From Clostridium gelidum (GTDB taxonomy: Bacteria; Bacillota; Clostridia; Clostridiales; Clostridiaceae), in contig NZ_AP024849.1 of NCBI RefSeq assembly GCF_019977655.1, positions 4,807,001 to 4,871,000 on the forward strand: a DNA stretch of 64,000 bases, given 5' to 3'. Made by a program: the position numbers and the translations under genes. This document shows positions 45,898 to 54,511 of this stretch, in pieces. The notes below the pieces were generated by a model that saw nothing but the letters and a program-made list of their open reading frames with translations, had not been told where the DNA came from and ran no database searches. How positions within the stretch are numbered: the stretch's first letter is position 1; each line of letters begins with the position of its first letter.

Positions 45898-46506
45898 ATG
45901 GATAAAATTGATTTTAAAGGAAGTGTAATTCTAAACCCAGTACCTGTGGTTTTAATTACTTCCAAAAATAATGCTGGCAAAACCAATGTTTTTACAGTTG
46001 GATGGACCGGTACTATAAATACAAAACCGCCTATGCTCTATATATCCATAAGACCAGAAAGATTATCTTATGAATATATAAAAGAATCTATGGAATTTGT
46101 TGTAAACTTGCCAAGTTCTGATTTAGTAAAAAAAGTGGATTATTGTGGTGTTAGATCTGGCAAAAAAAATGATAAAATAACTGAAATGGGCTTTACTTTA
46201 AAAGAAGCACATAATGTATCAACTCCATATATAGATGAATGTCCTGTAAATATAGAATGTAAAGTTAAAAATATAATCCCACTTGGAACTCATGATATGT
46301 TTATAGCTGAAGTGGTTGCTTCTCATGTTAATGAAGACTTATTAGATGAAAAAGGTAAAATTCATTTTGAAAATGCAAATATGATGTCTTACTGTCATGG
46401 CGAATATTTTCCATTATCTAAAAATCCTATTGGTTCCTTTGGCTTTTCAGTTATGAAAAAGAAAACTAAAAAACGTAGACGACTTAATGTAGACTCAAAA
46501 AAATAA
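45898..46506 (+). CDS. Flavin reductase family protein (FMN-binding split barrel)
   Basis: This 202-residue protein begins MDKIDFKGSVILNPVPVVL. The flavin_reduct domain includes NVFTVGWTGTINTKPPMLYI and SIRPERLSYEYIKES, then FVVNLPSSDLVKKVDYCG. A basic end (MKKKTKKRRRL) is unusual. Such proteins bind FMN and pass electrons to partner enzymes or acceptors. No partner is adjacent. AAAGGAG lies ten bases before the ATG. Confidence 0.88.
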   Translation: MDKIDFKGSVILNPVPVVLITSKNNAGKTNVFTVGWTGTINTKPPMLYISIRPERLSYEYIKESMEFVVNLPSSDLVKKVDYCGVRSGKKNDKITEMGFTLKEAHNVSTPYIDECPVNIECKVKNIIPLGTHDMFIAEVVASHVNEDLLDEKGKIHFENANMMSYCHGEYFPLSKNPIGSFGFSVMKKKTKKRRRLNVDSKK

Positions 46507-46517
46507 CTGTAGATACC

Positions 46518-46773
46518 CATACTTATGTTTATAACTCGCCGAAATTGAATACATGTTTATTCCAGCGGACTAAGAAAATTTCGCTGGAAGCTACTAAATG
46601 GCAGGTTGCATCCATTTCAGTTTGCTCCCAATATAAAATTGGGACAAACTAAAATGGAACAACCTGCCATTAAGTGGCTTCAACAGCTTATTTTCTAATG
46701 CCTCTTTCACAAACATGTATCCAATTTCTCTGTTTAGTAATACACCTAAGTATAGTAAATATTGAATATACCA
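46518..46773 (-). repeat. Long-hairpin dispersed element, copy 3 (inverted)
   Basis: This is the third copy, in the opposite orientation, between two convergent genes. The hairpin core is 46541-46728. Read on the minus strand: GAAATTGGATACATGTTT pairs with AAACATGTATTCAATTTC, AATGGCAGGTTG with CAACCTGCCATT, AGTTTG with CAAACT, and tip TCCCAAT with ATTGGGA. The tip stem is entirely different from copies 1 and 2 yet fully paired. It may also act as the 3' end of the flavin reductase transcript. Confidence 0.87.
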
Positions 46774-46837
46774 ACTATAAATAACAACCTCTAATTTTGG
46801 TATCTATATTCAAATCATTCAAATTTAAAAAAACTGT

Positions 46838-47992
46838 TTATATTATAAAGTATTTTTCTAAGGCTTCCATCATTTTGGTTTTAAAAACTTCAAATTTATT
46901 TACATAACTTACTTCGTGATTCATTAGGTCATAAGTAACTACAGAAATATAAACCTGATCATTGCTATATGAAAGTAAATACCCTATTTCTTTGTTATAT
47001 TCTAAATCAATTTCTTTATAATTAATAGACATAATTTCGTATAAATTATTTTCTTTTTTTTCTAAAATCATCTTACTTTGTTTATTATCTAATTTTGTAT
47101 CACTTTCTTTTTTCTTAGTATTATTCTGATACTTTTCATCATTTAAGGTTATACATATATTACTTTCATTATATTTTCCAAAAGGAAAATATAAATATTT
47201 CTTTCCTTTAATAAAAGAGATCATGAAATCTTTTAACTCCGATTTTGATCCCTTATACTTTTTGCCATTTTTATCAATTGAAAACATTAGGCTTGTATAC
47301 TTTTCATCCCATAAAAAATATTTCTTTTGCCATTCTTCAAGAAATAGTAATAAATTTAAAAAATCAAGTTCACTATATTTCTTCTTTATTAAGAAATTGT
47401 TTCTAATTTCATACTCTAATTGTTCCTCTATAAGCTTATCATTTCTACTTATAATACTAGCTTGTCCATGTTTACTTAAAAACTTACTAAACTCAGTTCC
47501 AAAGCTAGTAGTTAAAATAACTTTCAGAATTATTTTATTATATTTCAACAATTTTTGCTTTGTATCTTTTGCATTTATCTCTAGATTTTTAGAACAATTA
47601 TCTAAATATTCTTTAACTAAGGTTGAGTCTTTTTGTATATACCCTTCTTTTCTTAATCGTACTTGGTTTAAATCCCTTTTTATGTATTCCTCCATAATAT
47701 GAGATTGCTTGTCCATATTTTTAAACTTTATTGATGTAATTATAGGAATAGTCTTTAATAGCCTTTCTTCTAAAGCTTCCTCTATATTTATAATATAGTC
47801 GCTTGGAAATTTCAAATTACATTTCCTATCAAGTTTTTCTTTGAACTTATTAATACTATTTATTTCTTCTATAATATTAATTTCGTGTTTCAATACGGTC
47901 TTTTCTTCAATTTCTGTAATAATTAATAATTTGCTTCTTTCAAAAGCATACCCTAATCCGTATGTTATAAGTAGTTCATCGTCACAACCCAT
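46838..47992 (-). CDS. Protein of unknown function, about 385 aa
   Basis: A soluble, Lys- and Glu-rich protein with no signal peptide or convincing membrane helix. Segments such as MGCDDELLITYGLGYAFE, LLFLEEWQKKYFLWDEKY and YDLMNHEVSYVNKFEVF do not recall any domain to me. I favour the ATG (MGCDDELL) because GGGAG lies eight bases before it. An upstream in-frame ATG at 48031 has no ribosome site. It is convergent with the flavin reductase across hairpin copy 3. Confidence 0.65.
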   Translation of the reverse strand: MGCDDELLITYGLGYAFERSKLLIITEIEEKTVLKHEINIIEEINSINKFKEKLDRKCNLKFPSDYIINIEEALEERLLKTIPIITSIKFKNMDKQSHIMEEYIKRDLNQVRLRKEGYIQKDSTLVKEYLDNCSKNLEINAKDTKQKLLKYNKIILKVILTTSFGTEFSKFLSKHGQASIISRNDKLIEEQLEYEIRNNFLIKKKYSELDFLNLLLFLEEWQKKYFLWDEKYTSLMFSIDKNGKKYKGSKSELKDFMISFIKGKKYLYFPFGKYNESNICITLNDEKYQNNTKKKESDTKLDNKQSKMILEKKENNLYEIMSINYKEIDLEYNKEIGYLLSYSNDQVYISVVTYDLMNHEVSYVNKFEVFKTKMMEALEKYFII

Positions 47993-48180
47993 ATTGCTGT
48001 CTCCCGCATTTATTATATTTAACATCCTCATTTGTTTATTATTTCACTATTTTTTTATAATTAGTTTGTCTACATAATTATAATTTGTAATCATGATTAT
48101 AATCAACAAGTAAATAATGCTAAAGTCCCTTTCTAGTGCCATTATGCACAAATTTCTTACATAAATATGGTGTTGAATTT

Positions 48181-49023
48181 TTATTCATTTAAACTTTTAA
48201 ACCCTTCACCTAAAACTTCGCTTGTTTCACTAACTGTAATAAATGCATTGGAATCATTATTTTTAATGAACTTTTTTAATTTTATAAATTGACTTCTACT
48301 TAATATGGTTAAAATCATGCAGTTATGTTTTCCAGTATACCCACCCTTTCCATAAAACACAGTACAACCTTTATTTATAGTCTTAATTATATAATCAGAA
48401 ACAAGTTTTTCTTGTTCAGTAAATACCATAACTTGTTTTGATAAATAAAAACCATCTATAAATTTATCAATTAAAGTACCCGTTAAATATATGCTTAATA
48501 GCCCAAATAGTGCTAACTCTGTACCAAATGTATACATTGCAATTAATATTACAATTGAATCAGATATTAAAAGTCCTTTCCCAAAATCTATATTCCCATA
48601 TTTGCTTAATATTTTTGCTGTAATGCTAGTTCCTCCTGTTGTAGCATCTTGAGTAAGCATAATTGCTGTTCCCAAGGCTAAAAGTACGCTTCCAAATATT
48701 GACGCAAGCATTAAATTATTCGTAAAAGCTATTGGTTTATATATTTTTTCCGTAACTGATAAAGCAACTGATAATCCAAATGCTGCATACATGCTTTTAA
48801 TTCCGAAATTCCCACCAATAAACACAAATGCTAATACAAATAATATCCCATTACATATTATCATTACTATTCCTGTATCAATTTTAAATATATTATTCAT
48901 TGCAAGTGCTAATCCCGATACTCCACCTGAAGCTATTTTATTAGGAAAGAAGAAAAACTCTAATGATATAAGTACTAATATTACTCCTATTGTTATAATT
49001 CCATATTCTTTTAATATTTTCAT
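48181..49023 (-). CDS. YitT family membrane protein
   Basis: About five membrane helices make up the YitT (DUF161) domain, with FFFPNKIASGGVSGLALAM, DATTGGTSITAKIL and ALFGLLSIYLTGTLIDKF. A cytoplasmic C-terminal DUF2179 domain follows (ISKTINKGCTVFYGKGGYTG-like, reading YIIKTINKGCTVFYGKGG). Function is not established. The ATG five bases after GGAGG (MKILKEYG) is preferred to two upstream in-frame ATGs. Confidence 0.9.
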   Translation of the reverse strand: MKILKEYGIITIGVILVLISLEFFFFPNKIASGGVSGLALAMNNIFKIDTGIVMIICNGILFVLAFVFIGGNFGIKSMYAAFGLSVALSVTEKIYKPIAFTNNLMLASIFGSVLLALGTAIMLTQDATTGGTSITAKILSKYGNIDFGKGLLISDSIVILIAMYTFGTELALFGLLSIYLTGTLIDKFIDGFYLSKQVMVFTEQEKLVSDYIIKTINKGCTVFYGKGGYTGKHNCMILTILSRSQFIKLKKFIKNNDSNAFITVSETSEVLGEGFKSLNE

Positions 49024-49112
49024 GTTATCCTCCATGTTTTTCATTTCAATATTATTTTATCTATAAGTTATATTATGCTACATCTCGTACCTATTTATAT
49101 AAAAAATAAAGA

Positions 49113-49149
49113 ATTATTTCAAAATTATTTTTACTCCTTTTGAAATAAT
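49113..49149 (-). terminator. Terminator after lrgB
   Basis: ATTATTTCAAAA and TTTTGAAATAAT form a perfect 12-bp stem. Read on the minus strand it is followed by TCTTTATTTTTTATA. Confidence 0.75.
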
Positions 49150-49167
49150 CCATTTGTGAACTGTTAA

Positions 49168-49896
49168 TTATTTTATCATGTGATATACAAATATTGATGC
49201 ATTATATACAAGCGGTGCAATTATCACTGTCATTATTCCCGCAATCCCTATTGAAAGGCTACTCATAGCCCCTTCTATTTCTCCTAGTTGAAGCGCTTTA
49301 CTAGTTCCAACAGCATGAGAAGCAGTTCCTATAGATACTCCAATTGCCACTTTATCTTTTATCTTAAATACGTTACATATAGTTGGTCCAAATACAGCAC
49401 CTGTTATACCTGTAACAATAATGGCAAGTACTGTTATTGGAACTAATCCACCTAGCTGACTGCTGACTGCTATTCCTATAGGTGTTGTTACTGATTTAGG
49501 AACCAATGATTTAATTATATTTTCATCTAACCCTACCAAATGCGATATTCCAATTATGCAAACTATTCCTATAATACTGCCTAAAAATATTCCAGTTAAA
49601 ATAGCTTTAGCGTGTCTTTTAAGTAAATCTAATTGCTTATATAAAGGTACTGCAAGTACTACAGTTGCAGGTCCAAGAAACATATTTATAACTTGCCCCC
49701 CCTTATTATATGTATCAAAATTAATATTAAATGCAAATAAAAAACATATTACAATTGCCATTGCTATAAGTAATGGATTTAAAATTGGTATTCTTGTACT
49801 TCTGTTAATAAATATACCTATTTCAAAAGCTGCTAATGAAAGCACTACTCCAAATAAAATATTATTCGTTACTATCTCCAAATAATTCACCTTCAT
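49168..49896 (-). CDS. lrgB: LrgB-family murein hydrolase export modulator
   Basis: A 242-residue integral membrane protein. The LrgB pattern is TRIPILNPLLIAMA, LVPKSVTTPIGIAVSSQLGG, VFGPTICNVFKIKDKVAIGV and GTASHAVGTSKALQLGE. With LrgA it modulates autolysis or exports small metabolites such as pyruvate in other Firmicutes. It overlaps or abuts lrgA: the ATG lies six bases after the lrgA stop, and an alternative TTG start overlaps it. No LytTR two-component system is next to it. Confidence 0.9.
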   Translation of the reverse strand: MKVNYLEIVTNNILFGVVLSLAAFEIGIFINRSTRIPILNPLLIAMAIVICFLFAFNINFDTYNKGGQVINMFLGPATVVLAVPLYKQLDLLKRHAKAILTGIFLGSIIGIVCIIGISHLVGLDENIIKSLVPKSVTTPIGIAVSSQLGGLVPITVLAIIVTGITGAVFGPTICNVFKIKDKVAIGVSIGTASHAVGTSKALQLGEIEGAMSSLSIGIAGIMTVIIAPLVYNASIFVYHMIK

Positions 49897-49901
49897 TTCT
49901 T

Positions 49902-50258
49902 TCAATTTTTATCTTTTGTTTTTCTTAAAATTGTTTGAACAATAATTCCAGTCACTCCTATCATTATTATTGTTGTGGATATACATACTATTAATATTTG
50001 CCACCATGTTGACTTTATTATTCCAATTGAGGTCATAAGTCCTACTCCTGCAGGAATAAAAAAGAAAGATAAATGATCTAATAAAAAACTTGTCACATTA
50101 GAAATGTTATCTACTTTAACTGTCTTAGTGCATAATAAAATAAATAGTATCAACATCCCTAATATATTCCCTGGTATTGGCAAATGTAGTACTGATGATA
50201 ATAATTCCCCTAAGAGATAAATTCCAAATATAATTAGTGCTTCTCTAAATAATTTCAA
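49902..50258 (-). CDS. lrgA: CidA/LrgA-family holin-like protein
   Basis: A 118-residue protein with four membrane helices. The CidA/LrgA segments are LGELLSSVLHLPIPGNILGM and LLDHLSFFFIPAGVGLM, followed by a charged tail KTKDKN. It forms the holin-like partner of LrgB. The start codon is TTG, with GGGGG nine bases upstream. It is the first gene of the two-gene operon. Confidence 0.88.
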   Translation of the reverse strand: MKLFREALIIFGIYLLGELLSSVLHLPIPGNILGMLILFILLCTKTVKVDNISNVTSFLLDHLSFFFIPAGVGLMTSIGIIKSTWWQILIVCISTTIIMIGVTGIIVQTILRKTKDKN

Positions 50259-50636
50259 CTTCTCTAGCCCCCTATTACTTAAACATATTCAAAACAATAA
50301 CTATTCTACGCTATTAGCTATTATTTTTTAGATATCCTTTATAATTTAATTTACCACTGTTATATGAATAAGTAAAACTGTGTTTCCCTTTAAGTAAAGG
50401 TTACCTTTTTAATAAATACCATTCTATTTCTATATTTTAAGTATTCTATCTTAATTGAACTTTTAATATTCAATAACTTAATTTAGACTCATTAAAACCA
50501 ATATATGTATAACATGTGAAATACTTCTCAAATTATGTTATAATCAATGTTATATAAAAGTATAGATTATTTATATACTGTGGATATATATCAATTCTAA
50601 TTAACATTAATATTTAAGGAAAAAGGGGTTGAAAAG
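50259..50636. other. Divergent intergenic region, no gene seen
   Basis: This is a gap of 378 bp, very AT-rich, between lrgA (minus) and the small membrane protein genes (plus). It must hold promoters for both. A TTATAATCAATG near 50537 and TATAAAAGTATAG near 50552 are -10-like for the plus strand, but no -35 stands out. I see no hairpin, repeat or coding frame. Confidence 0.3.
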
Positions 50637-50870
50637 ATGATACTACTAGGAAACGTACTTATTCTTTTAGCACTTATAATGGCTCTATTTTTAGCTGTTA
50701 TTGCAATAATACGAGGATATAAAGGTATGAAGATGAGCAAACGTTTTGATACATCTGATAATAAAATAAAAGTTGGTTATTGGTTGCTTTCGGCTGTACA
50801 TATGTGGGTGGGCATTTTAATAACTTCGTGTTATTTGATTGCAGGAGTATTGATTTTGAATAAATTATAA
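50637..50870 (+). CDS. Small two-helix membrane protein, 77 aa
   Basis: The product has a helix at residues 1-27 (MILLGNVLILLALIMALFLA), a short basic loop GYKGMKMSKRFDTSDNKIKV and a second helix (SAVHMWVGILITSCYLIAG). AAGGGG precedes the ATG by eight bases. It is first of three small membrane protein genes in a row. I do not recognise the family. Confidence 0.6.
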   Translation: MILLGNVLILLALIMALFLAVIAIIRGYKGMKMSKRFDTSDNKIKVGYWLLSAVHMWVGILITSCYLIAGVLILNKL

Positions 50871-50883
50871 GGGATGTGATCTT

Positions 50884-51141
50884 ATGGGCTTTTTAATTTT
50901 TCTACCATTTATTGCAGCTATAATTGGAATTATTATTGCTCTTATTTGTTTTATAGGGACATGTTTGATAATTATAGGTGGCACAGGCATAGCAATGAAT
51001 AAAATATACTTGAAACAGATGAAAACAGAAAATAGTGTATTAAAACCTATATTTAATACAAGCTCAATAATTTTAGGAATTATATTTATATTATTCCCTT
51101 TAGGATGTGCTTTATCTGGGATTATTCTTTCATTATCATGA
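50884..51141 (+). CDS. Small membrane protein, 85 aa
   Basis: The first 38 residues are one long hydrophobic stretch (MGFLIFLPFIAAIIGIIIAL, then ICFIGTCLIIIGG). A short polar segment with NKIYLKQMKTENSVLKP and a last helix (SIILGIIFILFPLGCALSGI) follow. It begins 13 bases after the preceding small gene, so the two are surely co-transcribed. Function is unknown. Confidence 0.6.
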   Translation: MGFLIFLPFIAAIIGIIIALICFIGTCLIIIGGTGIAMNKIYLKQMKTENSVLKPIFNTSSIILGIIFILFPLGCALSGIILSLS

Positions 51142-51242
51142 AAATAATTATATAAGTATCGTTTATAGTATACGCATAATCTATAGTAAACTTAATGTAC
51201 AATATGAATAGCATAGATTGGGAAGTTGAGAGGTAAGTTTGG

Positions 51243-51416
51243 ATGTTTAAACATGGAGTAATAAGAATGATTTTATTTGGTGCTATAGCAGGAATAATTT
51301 TAGGTGCTATTTTGGGATTTACTAAAACAGAAATGCCTATTTGGGGATATGCAATTTTGGGTGCCATTTTAGGTCCAATAGGACTTGCTATATATACATC
51401 TTGTAATAAAAAATAA
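51243..51416 (+). CDS. Very small glycine-rich membrane protein, 57 aa
   Basis: Fifty-seven codons begin ATG TTT AAA CAT eight bases after GAGAGGT. Two short helices rich in Gly, Ile and Leu (ILFGAIAGIILGAILGF and AILGAILGPIGLAIY) flank TKTEMPIWGY, and the end is CNKK. The repeated GAILG motif resembles small glycine-zipper membrane proteins. It is the third small membrane gene of the set, 100 bases after the second, and is followed by a strong terminator. Confidence 0.6.
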   Translation: MFKHGVIRMILFGAIAGIILGAILGFTKTEMPIWGYAILGAILGPIGLAIYTSCNKK

Positions 51417-51438
51417 CAAACATATAAATAACTTTAAA

Positions 51439-51471
51439 ATTATAGGTGGACAACCCCACCTATAATTTTTT
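51439..51471. terminator. Bidirectional terminator
   Basis: ATTATAGGTGG pairs with CCACCTATAAT around a six-base loop, followed by TTTTTTTAT on the plus strand. It separates the small plus-strand membrane genes from the convergent importer operon. Confidence 0.88.
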
Positions 51472-51538
51472 TATATTTCAACGGTATATTAAAACACAGC
51501 TAATTTTAAACTCTATACTTTAAAATCCTTTTATACTT

Positions 51539-52429
51539 TTAATTTTTATCTTTTACAAGTCTATTTTCTACAAATGCAACCATTTCATACATAACAAATG
51601 CAATTATAGAGAGTATTACAATACTCATCATTACCATATCTAATTGAGCAACTTGTCCTCCATAAACTATTAAGAATCCTAACCCATTCTTAGCTACCAA
51701 GAACTCACCCATTATTACACCTACCCAAGATAATCCTACATTTATTTTTAATGCTGAAATAAAGATTGGAATAGAATATGGGAATATTAAATACCTTAAT
51801 ATTTGCGTCTTAGATGCTCTGAAGGTATTCATCAGCATAATTTTTTCTTTATCTATTTCATTAAATCCAGTTAAAACACTTATAATTGTTGTAACTACTG
51901 AAATTAATAGTGCAATAACAATTATAGCTGGCATACCATTTCCAATCCAAAAAATTATAATTGGAGCTAAAGCAACCTTAGGAAGTGCATTCAAAACTAC
52001 TATATATGGGTCTAATATTTTTGCTACAAGAGGACATGACCATAAAATTACTGCAATTAATCCACCTAATATTGTTCCCAGTGAAAAGCCTAAAATAGTT
52101 TCATAACAAGTAATACCTATATGCTTAAACAAACTTCCATCTTCATATAAGGATACTAAAGATTTAATAACTCTAGTTGGACTTGAAGTTAGAAATGGGT
52201 CAATCCATTTTAAACTAGCAGCTATTTGCCATAAACCAACAAAAATTACAAGTATAAGGATTCTAGTAATTACAATTCTTCTTTTAGTTGATTTTACTTT
52301 TTTCAAATATACTTCATGTTCTTTACTAATTGTGCTTGTCTCACTTATCATTTCATGTTTTTTACTGAATTTATCTGAGCTTTGTTTTTTAAAGAAAGTT
52401 CTCCCTTGTTTCTTACTCATTACCATCAT
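51539..52429 (-). CDS. SsuC/TauC-type ABC permease
   Basis: A 296-residue BPD_transp_1 permease with six membrane helices. An N-terminal charged extension of about 45 residues precedes them. The EAA-type loop reads NEIDKEKIMLMNTFRASKTQ, then ILRYLIFPYSIPIFISALKI. It is typical of aliphatic sulfonate, nitrate or thiamine-precursor importers. It overlaps the upstream ATPase gene by 17 bases, and AAGGAG precedes its tandem ATGs. The associated binding protein is broken, so the importer may be non-functional. Confidence 0.88.
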   Translation of the reverse strand: MMVMSKKQGRTFFKKQSSDKFSKKHEMISETSTISKEHEVYLKKVKSTKRRIVITRILILVIFVGLWQIAASLKWIDPFLTSSPTRVIKSLVSLYEDGSLFKHIGITCYETILGFSLGTILGGLIAVILWSCPLVAKILDPYIVVLNALPKVALAPIIIFWIGNGMPAIIVIALLISVVTTIISVLTGFNEIDKEKIMLMNTFRASKTQILRYLIFPYSIPIFISALKINVGLSWVGVIMGEFLVAKNGLGFLIVYGGQVAQLDMVMMSIVILSIIAFVMYEMVAFVENRLVKDKN

Positions 52430-53180
52430 TCAACTCCTTCCATAGTCTATTGAAATAACCACTAAACTCTGGAGATCTCCTCTTTTCAAATGGAGTTAAG
52501 TTATGGTTCTCAAAATCTATAGGAATTTCAGCTTTTACATTTGATGGCCTTTTAGTTAACACTATTACTTTTTGTGATATAGAAATAGCTTCTGCAATAT
52601 CATGCGTTACCATAATTGCTGTCTTCTTTTCTGTTTTTATTATCTTATAAACATCATCACATACTAGTAGTCTTGATTGATAATCCAATGCTGAAAATGG
52701 TTCATCTAAAAAAAGTATTTCAGGTTTTAAAGCTAAAGTTCTTATAAGGGCAACTCTTTGCCTCATTCCTCCAGAAAGTTCACTTGGATAATGATTTTTA
52801 AATCTTAGTAATCCATAAGCGTCTAATAATTCATTTACTCTATCTTTTGATTCATCATTTAATTGTTTTTTTATTTTCAATCCAAGAATTACATTTTCCC
52901 AAACAGTATTCCATTCAAAAAGATGATCCTTTTGAAACATGTATCCTATTTTATCTAAATTACTTTTTATATCTTCACCTTTGTATAATACATATCCACT
53001 AGATGGTTCTAAAAGTCCATTCATTATATTAAGCAAAGTAGATTTGCCACATCCAGAGGGTCCTAATATAGAAATAAACTCACCCTCATTCACTTTGAAA
53101 TTAACATTATTTAAAGCTTGTGTTTCGCCTTTAATAGAATGATAATTCATGGATACGTCTGATATTTTAAGCAAGCTCAA
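52413..53180 (-). CDS. SsuB/TauB-type ABC transporter ATPase
   Basis: A 255-residue ATPase with Walker A LGPSGCGKST, Q-loop YMFQKDHLFEWNTV, signature LSGGMRQRVALI, Walker B PEILFLDEPFSALD and H-loop MVTHDIAEA. The Met-Arg-Gln-Arg in the signature and the short C-terminus (SPEFSGYFNRLWKEL) fit the nitrate/sulfonate/taurine subfamily. It is encoded between the binding-protein remnant and the permease. Confidence 0.9.
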   Translation of the reverse strand: MSLLKISDVSMNYHSIKGETQALNNVNFKVNEGEFISILGPSGCGKSTLLNIMNGLLEPSSGYVLYKGEDIKSNLDKIGYMFQKDHLFEWNTVWENVILGLKIKKQLNDESKDRVNELLDAYGLLRFKNHYPSELSGGMRQRVALIRTLALKPEILFLDEPFSALDYQSRLLVCDDVYKIIKTEKKTAIMVTHDIAEAISISQKVIVLTKRPSNVKAEIPIDFENHNLTPFEKRRSPEFSGYFNRLWKELNDGNE

Positions 53181-53216
53181 ATTAAAATCACCACCTTCTC
53201 ATCTTTACCGTGTCCT

Positions 53217-53687
53217 CTACTTAACTACTTTTTGAGCATATGAATTATCTACTATTTTATTAAATTCAGGTTTTTTTTGCATTAAATTTGCATCATAGTC
53301 TGCAATTATTTCCATAAGTCTATTTAAATTTTCTTCTTTAATCTCTGGTGTATGGGCAATCGCATCAATATTTTTATAATTATCTATAACAGTCATAATT
53401 GTCTCTTTATCAGTTCCAGGAAAATATTTAATTATACTATCAGCAACTTCTTCTGTACTATGGGTAAAGAACCATTGTTGCCCTTTATAAATTGACTTTG
53501 TAAATTTTTCAATAACCTCAGGATTTTTATCCATATAAGATTTTGTAGCGAAGTAGCAAGTATAAGGAATAAGACCTGACTCTTCACCAACTGATGCAAG
53601 TATAGTTCCAGTACCCTCTTTTGCAAGAACTGATGCTGTTGGTTCAAAAAGTGCTACATAGTCTCCGGTACCACCTTTAAATGCACG
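53217..53687 (-). pseudogene. 5'-truncated SsuA/TauA-like substrate-binding protein
   Basis: The frame is open from AFKGGTGDYVALFEPTASVL through GEESGLIPYTCYFATKSYM to the stop, the C-terminal half of an NMT1/SsuA-like periplasmic-type binding protein. Upstream of Ala-Phe-Lys a stop codon appears immediately and all similarity ends. The signal peptide, lipobox and N-terminal lobe are gone, and the rest abuts a plus-strand helix-turn-helix gene. A shorter 105-codon frame starting at an internal ATG would not make a working protein. The missing half may lie beyond the prophage to the right. Confidence 0.85.
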
Positions 53688-53725
53688 TTACATGAAAATA
53701 CGATATTTGATAATTATATTTTGAG
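53680..53725. other. Junction where two head-to-head genes are both cut
   Basis: The minus-strand binding-protein frame ends at about 53687. The plus-strand helix-turn-helix frame is open leftward to at least here without a start codon. Both have lost their 5' parts at the same point, around TGCACGTTACATG. A site-specific insertion, with both missing halves at the far end of the inserted element, would explain this in one step. No direct repeat can be checked inside the window. Confidence 0.55.
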
Positions 53726-54146
53726 GATTGATTTAACAAATGAATTTAGAGAATTGCCTGCTAATACAATAGCTGAAAATTTAGTTAGACTTAGGAAGTT
53801 AAATAATTTAACCCAGCAATATTTAGCCACTGCTTTAGGGATTAGTAAATCCAATATTTCTAAATATGAACGTGGAAAGTTATTTCCCACAAAAGAAATG
53901 TCTATGAGATTAGCTGACTTTTTTAATATTAATAATAAGTATTTTTATGATAATTATTTTGAAGCTATGGATAACTTTCAGCAATATATATCAGATTTAC
54001 TTAAGCCAGATATTTATATTAGTAAAAATCAATTATGTAAATTGTTAGGTATATCCAAAAGAACTTTATATAGATATTGTTATCATAATGATCTTCCATC
54101 TAGAACTATATTTATTAAAATTCAAAAACATTTTAATAAAGACTAG
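53721..54146 (+). CDS. XRE helix-turn-helix regulator, probably 5'-truncated
   Basis: An XRE domain spans AENLVRLRKLNNLTQQYLAT, ALGISKSNISKYERGKLFPT and SMRLADFFNIN. A second helix-turn-helix-like segment follows: YISKNQLCKLLGISKRTLYR. A TTG could start at the given position but has no ribosome site. The reading frame continues upstream as HENTIFDNYI with no start, straight into the junction with the binding-protein remnant. It is therefore either a truncated gene or one whose start lies in a rearranged segment. A good terminator follows. Confidence 0.6.
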   Translation: MRIDLTNEFRELPANTIAENLVRLRKLNNLTQQYLATALGISKSNISKYERGKLFPTKEMSMRLADFFNINNKYFYDNYFEAMDNFQQYISDLLKPDIYISKNQLCKLLGISKRTLYRYCYHNDLPSRTIFIKIQKHFNKD

Positions 54147-54175
54147 AAAAACTATTTACAGTTTTCTAGTCTTTA
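54138..54175 (+). terminator. Terminator after the XRE gene
   Basis: AAAGACTAGAAAA-ACT pairs with AGTTTTCTAGTCTTT with one bulged A, overlapping the stop codon and followed by ATGTTTTAT. Confidence 0.75.
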
Positions 54176-54511
54176 TGTTTTATAATTTCTTAATCTATTT
54201 CATTTAAGAACCTACAACTTCTGGATTAGTTAACTTTTAATTTACTCTAATTTATTTGAGCTTATATGTTGCATACATCTAACTTATTGATTTAAATCAG
54301 TTCATCTTAATTTATATGAATTTAGAACTTTTGTGGGAAAAGTGTGGTAATAAATATTAGTTATATATTCTTTATTCAGCATTTTACATGTCTACTATTA
54401 TCCTCACCTTTTTCTAGTAATATTTTCAACTAGCTCTATAGACATATCATGCATAAATCTTATACAATATAATATCTAATCCAAACATATGATTTATTCA
54501 AAGTGAATTTC
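54176..54511. other. 336-bp intergenic stretch, nothing recognised
   Basis: The stretch is AT-rich, with no open frame of note on either strand and no convincing hairpin with a T-tract. A short GTGGGAAAAGTGTGG run near 54333 is the only G-rich patch. It separates the regulator from the two-gene module read in the other direction. Confidence 0.3.

Noticed and set aside
53432..53647. A 71-codon minus-strand frame overlapping the binding-protein remnant
   Set aside because: It is another frame of the same DNA. The remnant's own frame gives a clear NMT1/SsuA-like sequence without an internal frameshift.
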